Assembly: GCF_030814655.1 (NCBI RefSeq)
Contig: NZ_JAUSVK010000001.1
Span: forward strand, 2,127,501 to 2,191,500
Source: Labrys monachus
Lineage (GTDB): Bacteria > Pseudomonadota > Alphaproteobacteria > Rhizobiales > Labraceae
Reading direction: 5' to 3'
DNA: 64,000 bases
Positions 56,381 through 64,000 of this stretch are shown piece after piece; the first letter of the stretch is position 1, and each line of letters opens with the position of its first letter. The translations under genes and the position numbers were made by a program. The notes under the pieces are model-generated. The model did no database searches and was not told where the DNA came from. It saw only the letters and a program-made list of their open reading frames with translations.

Positions 56381-58162
56381 ATGTCAATTAGCACGCCAAC
56401 GAGCGCCGCCACTCGACCTTCGTCGTCCGGGCGGATGTCTTCGGCCGACCGGCGGATCATTTTCGCCTCCTCGCTCGGGACGGCTTTCGAATGGTACGAT
56501 TTCTATCTTTACGGGTCGCTTTCGGCGATCATCGCCGCCCAATTCTTTGCCGGCCTCAACGAGACGGCGTCGTTCCTCGCGGCACTCCTCGCCTTTGCCG
56601 CCGGTTTCATCGTGCGCCCGCTGGGGGCGCTGGTGTTCGGGCGCATCGGTGACCTCGTCGGACGGAAATACACCTTCCTCGTGACCATCACGCTGATGGG
56701 CGCTTCGACCTTCCTGGTCGGCGTGCTGCCGAGCTACGGCTCGATCGGCCTGGCGGCGCCGATCGGCCTCGTCCTCCTGCGCATCATCCAGGGCCTGGCG
56801 CTCGGCGGCGAATATGGCGGCGCGGCCACCTATGTCGCCGAGCACGCGCCACCCAACCGGCGGGGCTTCTATACCGGCTGGATCCAGACCACCGCGACCG
56901 GCGGGCTGCTGCTCTCGCTGCTGGTGATCCTCGTGGTGCGCCTCGGCGTCGGCGAGGCCGCGTTCGCGGCGTGGGGCTGGCGCATCCCCTTTCTCATCTC
57001 GGTGGTGCTGCTGGGGATTTCGATCTGGATCCGCCTCCAGCTCTCGGAAAGCCCCGCCTTCGTGCGCATGAAGGATGAAGGGCGGCGCTCGAAGGCGCCG
57101 ATTTCCGAAGCCTTCGGCAAATGGAGCAATCTCAAGCTCGCTTTGATCGCCCTGTTCGGCCTCGTCGCCGGCGAGGCCGTGGTGTGGTATTCCGGCCAGT
57201 TCTACGCCTTGCTCTACCTCACCAAGACGCTGCGAATCGACGGCACCACGGCCAATGTGCTCATGGCGATCGCCCTTCTCATCGGGACGCCGTTCTATGT
57301 GATCTTCGGCGGGCTGTCGGACAGGATAGGGCGCAAGCCGATCATGCTCGTCGGCTTCCTCCTCGCCGCCGTGCTCTATATGCCGATTTTCAAGGCGATC
57401 ACCCATTACGGCAATCCGGCCCTGGAAGCGGCGCTCGCCGCGTCCCAGGTCACCGTCACCGCCGATCCCGCGGACTGCTCGGTCCAGTTCGATCCGGTGG
57501 GCAAGGCCAAGTTCACGTCGTCCTGCGACGTCGCCAAGAACTTCCTCGCCAGCGGCTCGGTGGCGTATGTCAACGTCGCCGCGCCTCCCGGCACGCTGGC
57601 CACGGTGAAGGTCGGCGATACGCTGGTCACCTCCTTCTCGTCGAGCGGCCTCGACGCCGCCGCCGCGAAGGCCAAGGCGGCCGAGTTCTCGGGGACCCTC
57701 TACAAGGCGCTCAAGGAGCACAATTATCCGGTCGCGGAAAAGGCCGTGCCGGTGAAGAACCCGGACGGCAGCATCGCCAAGAACGATGACGGCACCGACA
57801 AGACCGCCACGGTCTATGCCATGGCGCCCGCCGACACCGCGGCGATGAACAAGCCGATGCTGGTGGTGGTCCTCACCGTCCTCGTCCTGCTGGTGACGCT
57901 GGTCTATGGCCCGATGGCGGCGGCGCTGGTGGAACTCTTTCCGACCCGGATCCGCTACACGGGCATGTCCCTGCCGTACCATATCGGCAATGGCTGGTTC
58001 GGCGGTCTCGTTCCCTTCGTCGTCTTTGCCATGGTCGCGGCAAGCGGCGACTTCTATTACGGCCTGTGGTATCCGATCGTCGTCGCGGCCGCCACCTTCG
58101 TCATAGGGCTGATCTTCGTGCCCGAGACGAGGCATCGCGACCTGGACGACATCCCGTCCTGA
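56381..58162 (+). CDS. MFS transporter, MHS family
   Basis: A 593-residue metabolite:H+ symporter. The N-terminal half shows ASSLGTAFEWYDFYLYGSLS, FGRIGDLVGRKYTFLVTITL, ALGGEYGGAATYVAEHAPPN and AWGWRIPFLISVVLLGISIW, all typical of the MHS group (shikimate, alpha-ketoglutarate, proline/betaine carriers). It is longer than the usual 430-550 because of a 130-residue extracytoplasmic insert (about residues 345-490, ALAASQVTVTADPADCSVQF to DGSIAKNDDGTDKTATVYA) between transmembrane segments. The substrate is unknown. The start at 56381 has GGAGGG upstream. Confidence 0.9.
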   Translation: MSISTPTSAATRPSSSGRMSSADRRIIFASSLGTAFEWYDFYLYGSLSAIIAAQFFAGLNETASFLAALLAFAAGFIVRPLGALVFGRIGDLVGRKYTFLVTITLMGASTFLVGVLPSYGSIGLAAPIGLVLLRIIQGLALGGEYGGAATYVAEHAPPNRRGFYTGWIQTTATGGLLLSLLVILVVRLGVGEAAFAAWGWRIPFLISVVLLGISIWIRLQLSESPAFVRMKDEGRRSKAPISEAFGKWSNLKLALIALFGLVAGEAVVWYSGQFYALLYLTKTLRIDGTTANVLMAIALLIGTPFYVIFGGLSDRIGRKPIMLVGFLLAAVLYMPIFKAITHYGNPALEAALAASQVTVTADPADCSVQFDPVGKAKFTSSCDVAKNFLASGSVAYVNVAAPPGTLATVKVGDTLVTSFSSSGLDAAAAKAKAAEFSGTLYKALKEHNYPVAEKAVPVKNPDGSIAKNDDGTDKTATVYAMAPADTAAMNKPMLVVVLTVLVLLVTLVYGPMAAALVELFPTRIRYTGMSLPYHIGNGWFGGLVPFVVFAMVAASGDFYYGLWYPIVVAAATFVIGLIFVPETRHRDLDDIPS

Positions 58163-58381
58163 GGCGGGTCCGGCACGGGTTTGACTGGGGTAGCAAATTA
58201 CCCTATCCCGCATGTGGCCGAAGGATGTTGATCGGGGCGACGGCGCAAATCCGGACGGCGGGCGGTCCGCCGGATCTGCGCTGCCGAAGAGGAGCCCCTT
58301 TTCGTCGCTTTCCAAGCCTCATTGTGCTGGAAAATCCGTCTTTCGCCAGTATACGGTTTCGTGGCGAGGGAATCCGAATCA

Positions 58382-61300
58382 ATGGCGGAAAATTTGGTGC
58401 GCAGTCGTTTGTCGGATCAGCGCCGGGCATTGCTCGATCTCGGCCTCCGCAACCGGTTGATCAACGTCCCTTTGCGCATCGATGGTTTGCGTACACTTGA
58501 AATCGTCGATGAAAAATCGCCCGAGATCTACCGATCCCTGACGGCGGGCAAAGGATTGACGTTCCTGCCCGGCCGCGTTCCCAGCAGCACGGAACAGGGG
58601 CCCGACGAGCACGATCGCGGCGGCTGGGCCATCCCTCAGCCCCCGGAACGGGAAATGGAAGAAGGCGGCGGCGTCTTCCGCCGCCATGCCGATACCCGCC
58701 TCCAGACCCGCCTCACATCCGAGGGGTTGCAGAAGCGGCTTTTCGACATCTGGTACGACGCGGCAGCGCTGGAGGAAGAGCAGGGCGTCAACGGGCTCTT
58801 CCTGGCCATCGGCCTCCTGCGCTGGTTCGAGGACGACCGCTCCGACGTGGCGCGCCACGCGCCTTTGATCCTCCTGCCGGTACGCCTCCAGCGTTCCGGC
58901 GCCAGCGACCGTTTCACCTTGCGCAGGCGGGATGAGCCTGCTTCGCTCAATCTGTCGATCCAGGCCAAGCTCAGGGACGAGTTCGGCTTGGCGGTCGAGG
59001 GGTTCACGGACGAGGACGACATCGACGTCGCGGCCTATCTCGGGAAGGTCGCCGCGGTCGTCGCCGGCAAGGCGCGCTGGAAGGTGCTGCCGGACGCCAT
59101 GATGCTCGGCCTGTTCTCCTTTTCCCGATATCTCATGTATCGCGATCTCGATCCGGCGGCCTGGCCGGCCGGCAACCCGCTGCACGAGCATCCCCTCCTG
59201 GCGGCGCTGCTGGGCGAGGGCTTCGATCGCCAGGCTCCGATCATCGGCGACCGCGGGCCGATCGACGCCATCATCCCGCCCGCCGCGCTCAATCACGTCG
59301 TGGATGCCGACGCCTCGCAAGCCGTTGCGATCGAGGAGGTGTTGCGGGGACGCCACCTGGTGATCAAGGGGCCACCCGGCACCGGCAAGAGCCAGACGAT
59401 AACCAACATCATCGCCGGGGCCGTCCTCCAGGGCAAGAAAGTCCTCTTCGTCGCCGAGAAGGCAGCGGCCCTCGAAGCCGTGCAGCGCCGCCTGCGCCAT
59501 GCCGGGCTCGGGCGCCTGACGCTCGAGCTCCATTCCGCGAAGGCCGGCAAGCGGGCTGTCCTCGAGGACCTGCGCCGCACGCGCGATATCGCCGGCCGCC
59601 CGACCCCGCAGGACCTCAGCCTCATCGAGGCGCTGGGCGACGCCCAGGCGGGCCTCAACAGCCATGCCGCGATGCTGCACGAGGCCTTGCAGCCCACCGG
59701 GCTGACGGCCTACCAGCTGCTCGGCCATCTCCTGCGCGTGCAGGATGGTGGCGGCCTTCCCGGTTACGATCTCCCGGGAGCGGAGCGATGGACCGGCCGT
59801 GAAAGCCGCGTCCGCTTCGATCTCGCCGCCGATCTCGCTCGCCTGGTGGAGAAGATCGGAGATCCCGACTCCCATATGTGGCGCGGCGTCGGCCGGGAGG
59901 CGCTCGACCCGGGCGAGCGCGACCGGCTCGTGAGCCTGCTGCAGAATGTCGAGGCCGACCTCGAGACCGTCGGCAGGTCGGCAGCCGCGGTCAGCCGGGA
60001 TTATAGCGTCGACGTCGTCAGGATCGGGGATTTCGAGACGCTCGCCCGCTCCGTGAAGGCGACGTTCGCGCTCCCGCCGCAGGCGGACCGCACCGCCCTT
60101 GCCGGTGCGGTCTGGCGCACCAACGCGCCGGCCATCGCCGAACTGATCGTGCTCGGCCGAAGCTATCGCAAATTCTCGGATGCGATGGCGCTGGTCTACC
60201 GGCCCCAGGCCTGGCGCTTCAACATGCGGATGCTGCGCAACGAGATCGCTGCGCACAATGCGTCCTGGACGCGTTTTCTCAAGGGTCCCTACCGCGAAGC
60301 CATGGAGCAGTTTCGCTCGCTGCTGGCCATCGACATGCCGGCCGATCGCGCGAAGCAGATTTCGTTGCTCGACGGCATGATCTCGGCGCAGGAGGCTCGC
60401 CGGCGCTTCGAGGCGCAGCGCCATCTCGGGGCCGAGGCCTTCGGCACGCTCTGGCAGGAAGAGCGGTCGGACTGGGACAGCCTTCAGGCGATCGTCGATT
60501 GGTGGCGGGAGAATCGCCAGGTAGCCTCGTCCGACAATTTGGCGGTCCGCCTCGCCGTGCGTCCCGCCGTCAAGGAGCGAGGCACTCCGGCCGGATCCCT
60601 TGCCCAAAGCGTGCCCCGGCTCCACGCGGATCTCGGCCAGCTGCAGCAATTTCTGGGCCTCGATATCAAGCGGGCGTTCGGCGTCGAGCAATGGGCCGAT
60701 CTGGAGGTGGCACAGCTGACGTCGCGCTTGCGGCTGTGGCTGGCCGGCGTTGAAGCGCTGGCGCAGTGGGTCGCCTTCGGTGCACGCTGCAAGGCGGCGC
60801 AGGAGGCGGGACTCGCCGGGCTCGTCGAAGCCCTTCGCGACGGCAGGATCGCCGGACATCTGTTCGTGCCGACGTTCGAGCGTACCTATTACGAGGTCTT
60901 GCGCGGCGACTTCTTCGAGCGCCTGCCGGAGCTCAAGCGCTTCGACGGCGAACTGCAGGACCTCATGGTCGAGAGCTTCCGCGTTCTCGATCACGGCCGC
61001 ATTGCCCTGGCAGGCGAGATGGTTGCCACACGCCATCTTCAGGCGCGGCCCCCGAGTGGCGGCGGCGCCGGCGCGCTCGGCGTCCTCGACGGTGAACTCG
61101 CCAAGAAGAGCGGTCACCTGCCGATCCGGCAGCTGCTGGACAAGGCCGGCTCCACCATCCAGCAACTGAAGCCGGTGCTGATGATGAGCCCGCTCTCGGT
61201 GAGCCATTTCCTGAAGCCGGGCGCGCTTGCCTTCGACCTCCTCGTGATCGACGAAGCATCGCAGATCGAGGCGGTCTCCGTCCTCGGTGCCATCGCCCGT

Positions 61301-63934
61301 GCCGGACAGCTGGTCGTGGTCGGCGATGAGCGGCAATTGCCGCCGACGCGCTTCTTCGCCAGGCTTACCGGGGATTGGGAGGAGCACGACGAGGAGGAGG
61401 GATCGGCGTTCCAGGGTCGGGATGCGGAGAGCATACTCGATCTGTGTCTCGCCAAGGGCATGGCGTTCCATACGCTCGACTGGCACTACCGCAGCCGGCA
61501 CGAGTCGCTCGTCGTGGTGCCGAACCGGGAATTCTACGGCGGCCGGCTGATGGCGATGCCCAACCCGACGCGGGAGAGCCCGGATCTGGGGTTCGTCTTC
61601 CATCATCTACCGCAGGCGCGCTATGACCGCGGCAACACCCGCACCAATCCGCAGGAAGCCAGGGCCGTGGCCGAAGCGGTCATCGCCCATGCCAGGAACC
61701 ATAGCGAACGTCGCGCTGCGCAATCGCTCGGCGTCGTCACCTTCTCGGTCGCGCAGCGGCAGGCGATTCTCAGGGAACTGGAACTGCTGCGCCGGGCCCA
61801 CCCCGACACCGAAGCTTTCTTCAACAGCGAAAGCATCGATCCGTTCTTCGTCAAGAATCTCGAAAATGCGCAGGGTGACGAACGTGATGTGATTTTCATC
61901 TCCATCGGCTATGGCCGCACGGCGGAAGGCTATCTTGCGATGAGCTTCGGCGCCCTCAATCTCGAAGGGGGGGAGAGGCGGCTCAACGTCTTGATCTCGC
62001 GTGCGAGATATCGGTGCGAGGTCTTTTCGTCGATCACTGCCGAAGACGTCGACGCGGATCGCACCAGTGCACGCGGCGTCGCGGCGCTGAAGACCTTTCT
62101 CGACTTCGCACAGAACGGCCGTCTCGCTCCTGCAGGCGGCGCAGGTCGGGAGCCGCCCCTCCTGTTCGAGGAGCAGGTCGCGGCGCAGCTTCGCGCACGC
62201 GGCCACGCCGTCGCCACGCGGGTCGGTGGCGCCGGCTTCCATGTCGACCTTGCCGTGGTCGATCCGGACCAGCCCGGACGCTATATCCTCGGGATCGAGT
62301 GCGACGGCGCGCAATACAATGCCGCACGTTCGACGAGGGATCGAGACCGTCTGCATCAGCAGGTTCTGGAGGAACTGGGCTGGATCGTGCATCGCATCTG
62401 GTCGGTCGACTGGTATCAGCGCCCGCAGGAGGAACTCGCCAAAGTCGAAGCCTCGATCATCAAGGCCAGGCTTGCCTGGCAGCAGCGGGACGACGATCGG
62501 GCTTCACCCTCGGTGACGCTGGAGCCGATTTCCGCCGTCGCCCCCCGGCCGTCGGACGACGTGGTCCGGCAGGAAGCATTCGTTCCTGCCGTTCCGGATC
62601 CCTTCGCCCCGAATCTGCCGGCCCCGGATCCGTTCGGCCCGGATCCTTTGGCCCCTGCAGTCGCGGGGCCCGCGACGGATGAGCCGTCGCCCGCCGAACC
62701 GGAAAGAGCCGAAACCGGCCCTGCCTCGCCGGCCGCCGGTATCGGTCCCGGGGAGGACGTTGGGCCGACCGGCAAGGGACCCGCCGAGAAGGTTGCGGAT
62801 CCGACTCCCCCCTGGTTCAAGCTTCACACGTTTGGACCCCTGGCGTCCGCGGCGAACAGGACCGATGGGGCAGCGGTAGCACCGTTTCCGGTGTTCCAGC
62901 CGATCGAACCCAAGCGCATCGAACCGGTACCGCCTGTGGTCAGGCCGTCCGTATCGAGGCCGCCCCAGGCCCCTCCGTCTCAGACTCTTCCGCCCCAGCC
63001 CCCTTCAGTCCAGCCCCCTTCAGTCCAGGCGCCCCCGGTCCAGCCCCCTTCAGTCCAGGCTCCCCCGGTCCAAGCCCCTCCAGTCCAAGCCCCTCCGGTC
63101 CAGGCCTTTCCGGCCTCCCCCCTTCCGCGCCAACCGTTACCTGCCGGACCGGTGCCGGCCGAAGCGGCCCCGGCGGAACGCGGGCCGGCCGAAGTCGAGG
63201 ATTGGGAATTCACCGCCGGTGTGGTGCCGGCCCGGTCTTCGGCGGACGATGCCGAAGACATCGACGCGGGAGCGGCCGATGCCGGCAGCCTCGACATCGA
63301 GGAGACGGACGAGCTTCAACCTGTCAACGGCGATTTCTCCGTGCCCGAACAAAGGCACGGCGCCGCCCGACCGGCCGAGATGCGGTCGTCGCTGTCGCAC
63401 CCCTATGTCGAGGCGGTGCTGAGAGTGTCGGGGCGCCACGAACTCCAGGAATTGTCCGCGGCCCGCATGGCGGTCTATGTCGCCGAGGTCGTCCAGGTGG
63501 AAGGGCCCGTGCACGAGCAGGAAATCATAGCCCGCATCCGCGGCGCCTTCGGACTTGGCCGGGCGGGCGTTCGCGTTCGCGAGGCGGTGCTCGACGGCAT
63601 CGATGCCGCCCGCATCATGGGCCGGATATCGGGCGGTCCTTTCTACACGCTGCCCGGCCAGGCGATCACGGCGCGGGACCGCTCCCAGACCACGTCGCCC
63701 GGGCTGCGCAAGCTCGACATGCTTCCTCCTCAGGAGATCGAAGCGGCCTTCGTGACGGTGATCAAGTCCAATCGCGGTGCGCCGCGGGACGCCCTGCTCG
63801 TGGCGGTGTCCCGGCTGCTCGGCTTCGCCGCCACCAGCGCACCGCTGCGCGAACGTCTCGAAGAGGTGCTGGATGCCATGCTGGCGCGCAAGGAACTCGC
63901 GCAGCGCAACAATCTCGTCGTGGCGGTTCAATGA
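58382..63934 (+). CDS. DUF4011-SF1 helicase-nuclease-DUF3320 protein, candidate single-gene phage defence (Hhe-type)
   Basis: An 1850-residue multidomain protein. DUF4011 covers about residues 8-260 (RRALLDLGLRNRLINVPLRI). A UPF1-like SF1 helicase follows: Walker A GPPGTGKSQT near 330, Walker B LLVIDEASQ near 955, GDERQLPPTRFFARL, WHYRSRHESLV, AQGDERDVIFISIGYGR near 1165, LNVLISRARYR near 1203. A Vsr/MTES_1575-type nuclease lies at about 1259-1345 (FHVDLAVVDP, GIECDGAQYN). A Pro-rich linker with VQ-x-PP repeats follows, and then DUF3320 at about 1671-1745 (SHPYVEAVLRVSGRHELQEL). This order matches a known defence type; activity here is inferred. The ATG at 58382 has GAGGGA upstream. Confidence 0.88.
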   Translation: MAENLVRSRLSDQRRALLDLGLRNRLINVPLRIDGLRTLEIVDEKSPEIYRSLTAGKGLTFLPGRVPSSTEQGPDEHDRGGWAIPQPPEREMEEGGGVFRRHADTRLQTRLTSEGLQKRLFDIWYDAAALEEEQGVNGLFLAIGLLRWFEDDRSDVARHAPLILLPVRLQRSGASDRFTLRRRDEPASLNLSIQAKLRDEFGLAVEGFTDEDDIDVAAYLGKVAAVVAGKARWKVLPDAMMLGLFSFSRYLMYRDLDPAAWPAGNPLHEHPLLAALLGEGFDRQAPIIGDRGPIDAIIPPAALNHVVDADASQAVAIEEVLRGRHLVIKGPPGTGKSQTITNIIAGAVLQGKKVLFVAEKAAALEAVQRRLRHAGLGRLTLELHSAKAGKRAVLEDLRRTRDIAGRPTPQDLSLIEALGDAQAGLNSHAAMLHEALQPTGLTAYQLLGHLLRVQDGGGLPGYDLPGAERWTGRESRVRFDLAADLARLVEKIGDPDSHMWRGVGREALDPGERDRLVSLLQNVEADLETVGRSAAAVSRDYSVDVVRIGDFETLARSVKATFALPPQADRTALAGAVWRTNAPAIAELIVLGRSYRKFSDAMALVYRPQAWRFNMRMLRNEIAAHNASWTRFLKGPYREAMEQFRSLLAIDMPADRAKQISLLDGMISAQEARRRFEAQRHLGAEAFGTLWQEERSDWDSLQAIVDWWRENRQVASSDNLAVRLAVRPAVKERGTPAGSLAQSVPRLHADLGQLQQFLGLDIKRAFGVEQWADLEVAQLTSRLRLWLAGVEALAQWVAFGARCKAAQEAGLAGLVEALRDGRIAGHLFVPTFERTYYEVLRGDFFERLPELKRFDGELQDLMVESFRVLDHGRIALAGEMVATRHLQARPPSGGGAGALGVLDGELAKKSGHLPIRQLLDKAGSTIQQLKPVLMMSPLSVSHFLKPGALAFDLLVIDEASQIEAVSVLGAIARAGQLVVVGDERQLPPTRFFARLTGDWEEHDEEEGSAFQGRDAESILDLCLAKGMAFHTLDWHYRSRHESLVVVPNREFYGGRLMAMPNPTRESPDLGFVFHHLPQARYDRGNTRTNPQEARAVAEAVIAHARNHSERRAAQSLGVVTFSVAQRQAILRELELLRRAHPDTEAFFNSESIDPFFVKNLENAQGDERDVIFISIGYGRTAEGYLAMSFGALNLEGGERRLNVLISRARYRCEVFSSITAEDVDADRTSARGVAALKTFLDFAQNGRLAPAGGAGREPPLLFEEQVAAQLRARGHAVATRVGGAGFHVDLAVVDPDQPGRYILGIECDGAQYNAARSTRDRDRLHQQVLEELGWIVHRIWSVDWYQRPQEELAKVEASIIKARLAWQQRDDDRASPSVTLEPISAVAPRPSDDVVRQEAFVPAVPDPFAPNLPAPDPFGPDPLAPAVAGPATDEPSPAEPERAETGPASPAAGIGPGEDVGPTGKGPAEKVADPTPPWFKLHTFGPLASAANRTDGAAVAPFPVFQPIEPKRIEPVPPVVRPSVSRPPQAPPSQTLPPQPPSVQPPSVQAPPVQPPSVQAPPVQAPPVQAPPVQAFPASPLPRQPLPAGPVPAEAAPAERGPAEVEDWEFTAGVVPARSSADDAEDIDAGAADAGSLDIEETDELQPVNGDFSVPEQRHGAARPAEMRSSLSHPYVEAVLRVSGRHELQELSAARMAVYVAEVVQVEGPVHEQEIIARIRGAFGLGRAGVRVREAVLDGIDAARIMGRISGGPFYTLPGQAITARDRSQTTSPGLRKLDMLPPQEIEAAFVTVIKSNRGAPRDALLVAVSRLLGFAATSAPLRERLEEVLDAMLARKELAQRNNLVVAVQ
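62998..63108 (+). repeat. 15-bp tandem repeats encoding VQ-x-PP units
   Basis: Six to seven degenerate 15-bp units of the form CCCCCTTCAGTCCAG or CCCCCGGTCCAGGCG encode successive VQPPS, VQAPP and related pentapeptides (about residues 1539-1576 of the giant protein). The unit length is a multiple of three, so changes in copy number keep the frame and only alter the length of the linker between nuclease and DUF3320. Confidence 0.85.
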
Positions 63935-64000
63935 CGGCGACAAGCGGGCTTCGCGGCGGAGGGGTCCAAAAAGGGCACCAGGGGCCTGCGAGCCGGGAGG

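Noticed and set aside
62998-63108. CRISPR-like repeats
   Set aside because: The repeats are short, contiguous, in frame and without unique spacers.

Overview
The window is high-GC DNA with the gene content of a Hyphomicrobiales (Rhizobiales) alphaproteobacterium. The indicators are a rhizobial-type trehalose operon (thuEFGKAB order), an inositol-type ABC transporter behind an IolR-like operator, carA/carB/greA in series, and twin-arginine and lipoprotein signals. No rRNA, CRISPR array or insertion sequence was found. One tRNA gene is present.

1-9.2 kb is housekeeping: a partial alpha/beta-hydrolase lipoprotein, GatB/YqeY, carA, carB, greA, a small lipoprotein, an Lrp/AsnC regulator, a SIMPL-domain periplasmic protein and a CAT-anticodon tRNA. 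9.4-12.3 kb holds a Tat-exported FAD oxidoreductase and a DMT exporter. 12.5-18.9 kb is a disaccharide uptake and oxidation operon (thuE, F, G, K, A, B). 19.0-23.8 kb is an inositol-type locus (iolI-like isomerase, then binding protein, ATPase and permease) preceded by a perfect GGAA-N6-TTCC operator with a second imperfect copy 30 bp downstream. 23.9-30.7 kb is a surface-polysaccharide region: a plus-strand glycosyltransferase-rfbCBDA operon for dTDP-L-rhamnose, converging on a minus-strand operon of two glycosyltransferase-like genes and an epimerase.

30.9-56.1 kb is a prophage or prophage remnant of short-tailed (podovirus) type with Bordetella BPP-1-like head proteins. On the minus strand, from right to left, it reads small and large terminase, a gp13-like protein, internal virion proteins, portal, a decayed second internal virion protein, Bbp19-like protein, scaffold, major capsid, cement protein and tail tubular proteins A and B. 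A plus-strand HTH/S24 repressor with palindromic operators lies at the right end. I see no integrase, replication module, endolysin, tail fibre or reverse transcriptase. The structural array is interrupted by cargo: two plus-strand secreted proteins, the 3' remnant of a third, an AT-rich minus-strand pair, and a host-like CDF transporter plus DUF1697 gene. Seven strong hairpins (and one weak one) end 18-27 nt upstream of phage start codons, a repeated arrangement that is the most unusual non-coding structure here.

56.4-64 kb holds an MHS-type transporter and a 1850-residue DUF4011-helicase-nuclease-DUF3320 protein. Its architecture matches a single-gene anti-phage defence type (Hhe), and it lies next to the prophage. 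The most promising leads are this giant gene, the prophage hairpin pattern, the prophage cargo genes, the discoidin domain inserted in the tail nozzle protein, and the inositol operator.
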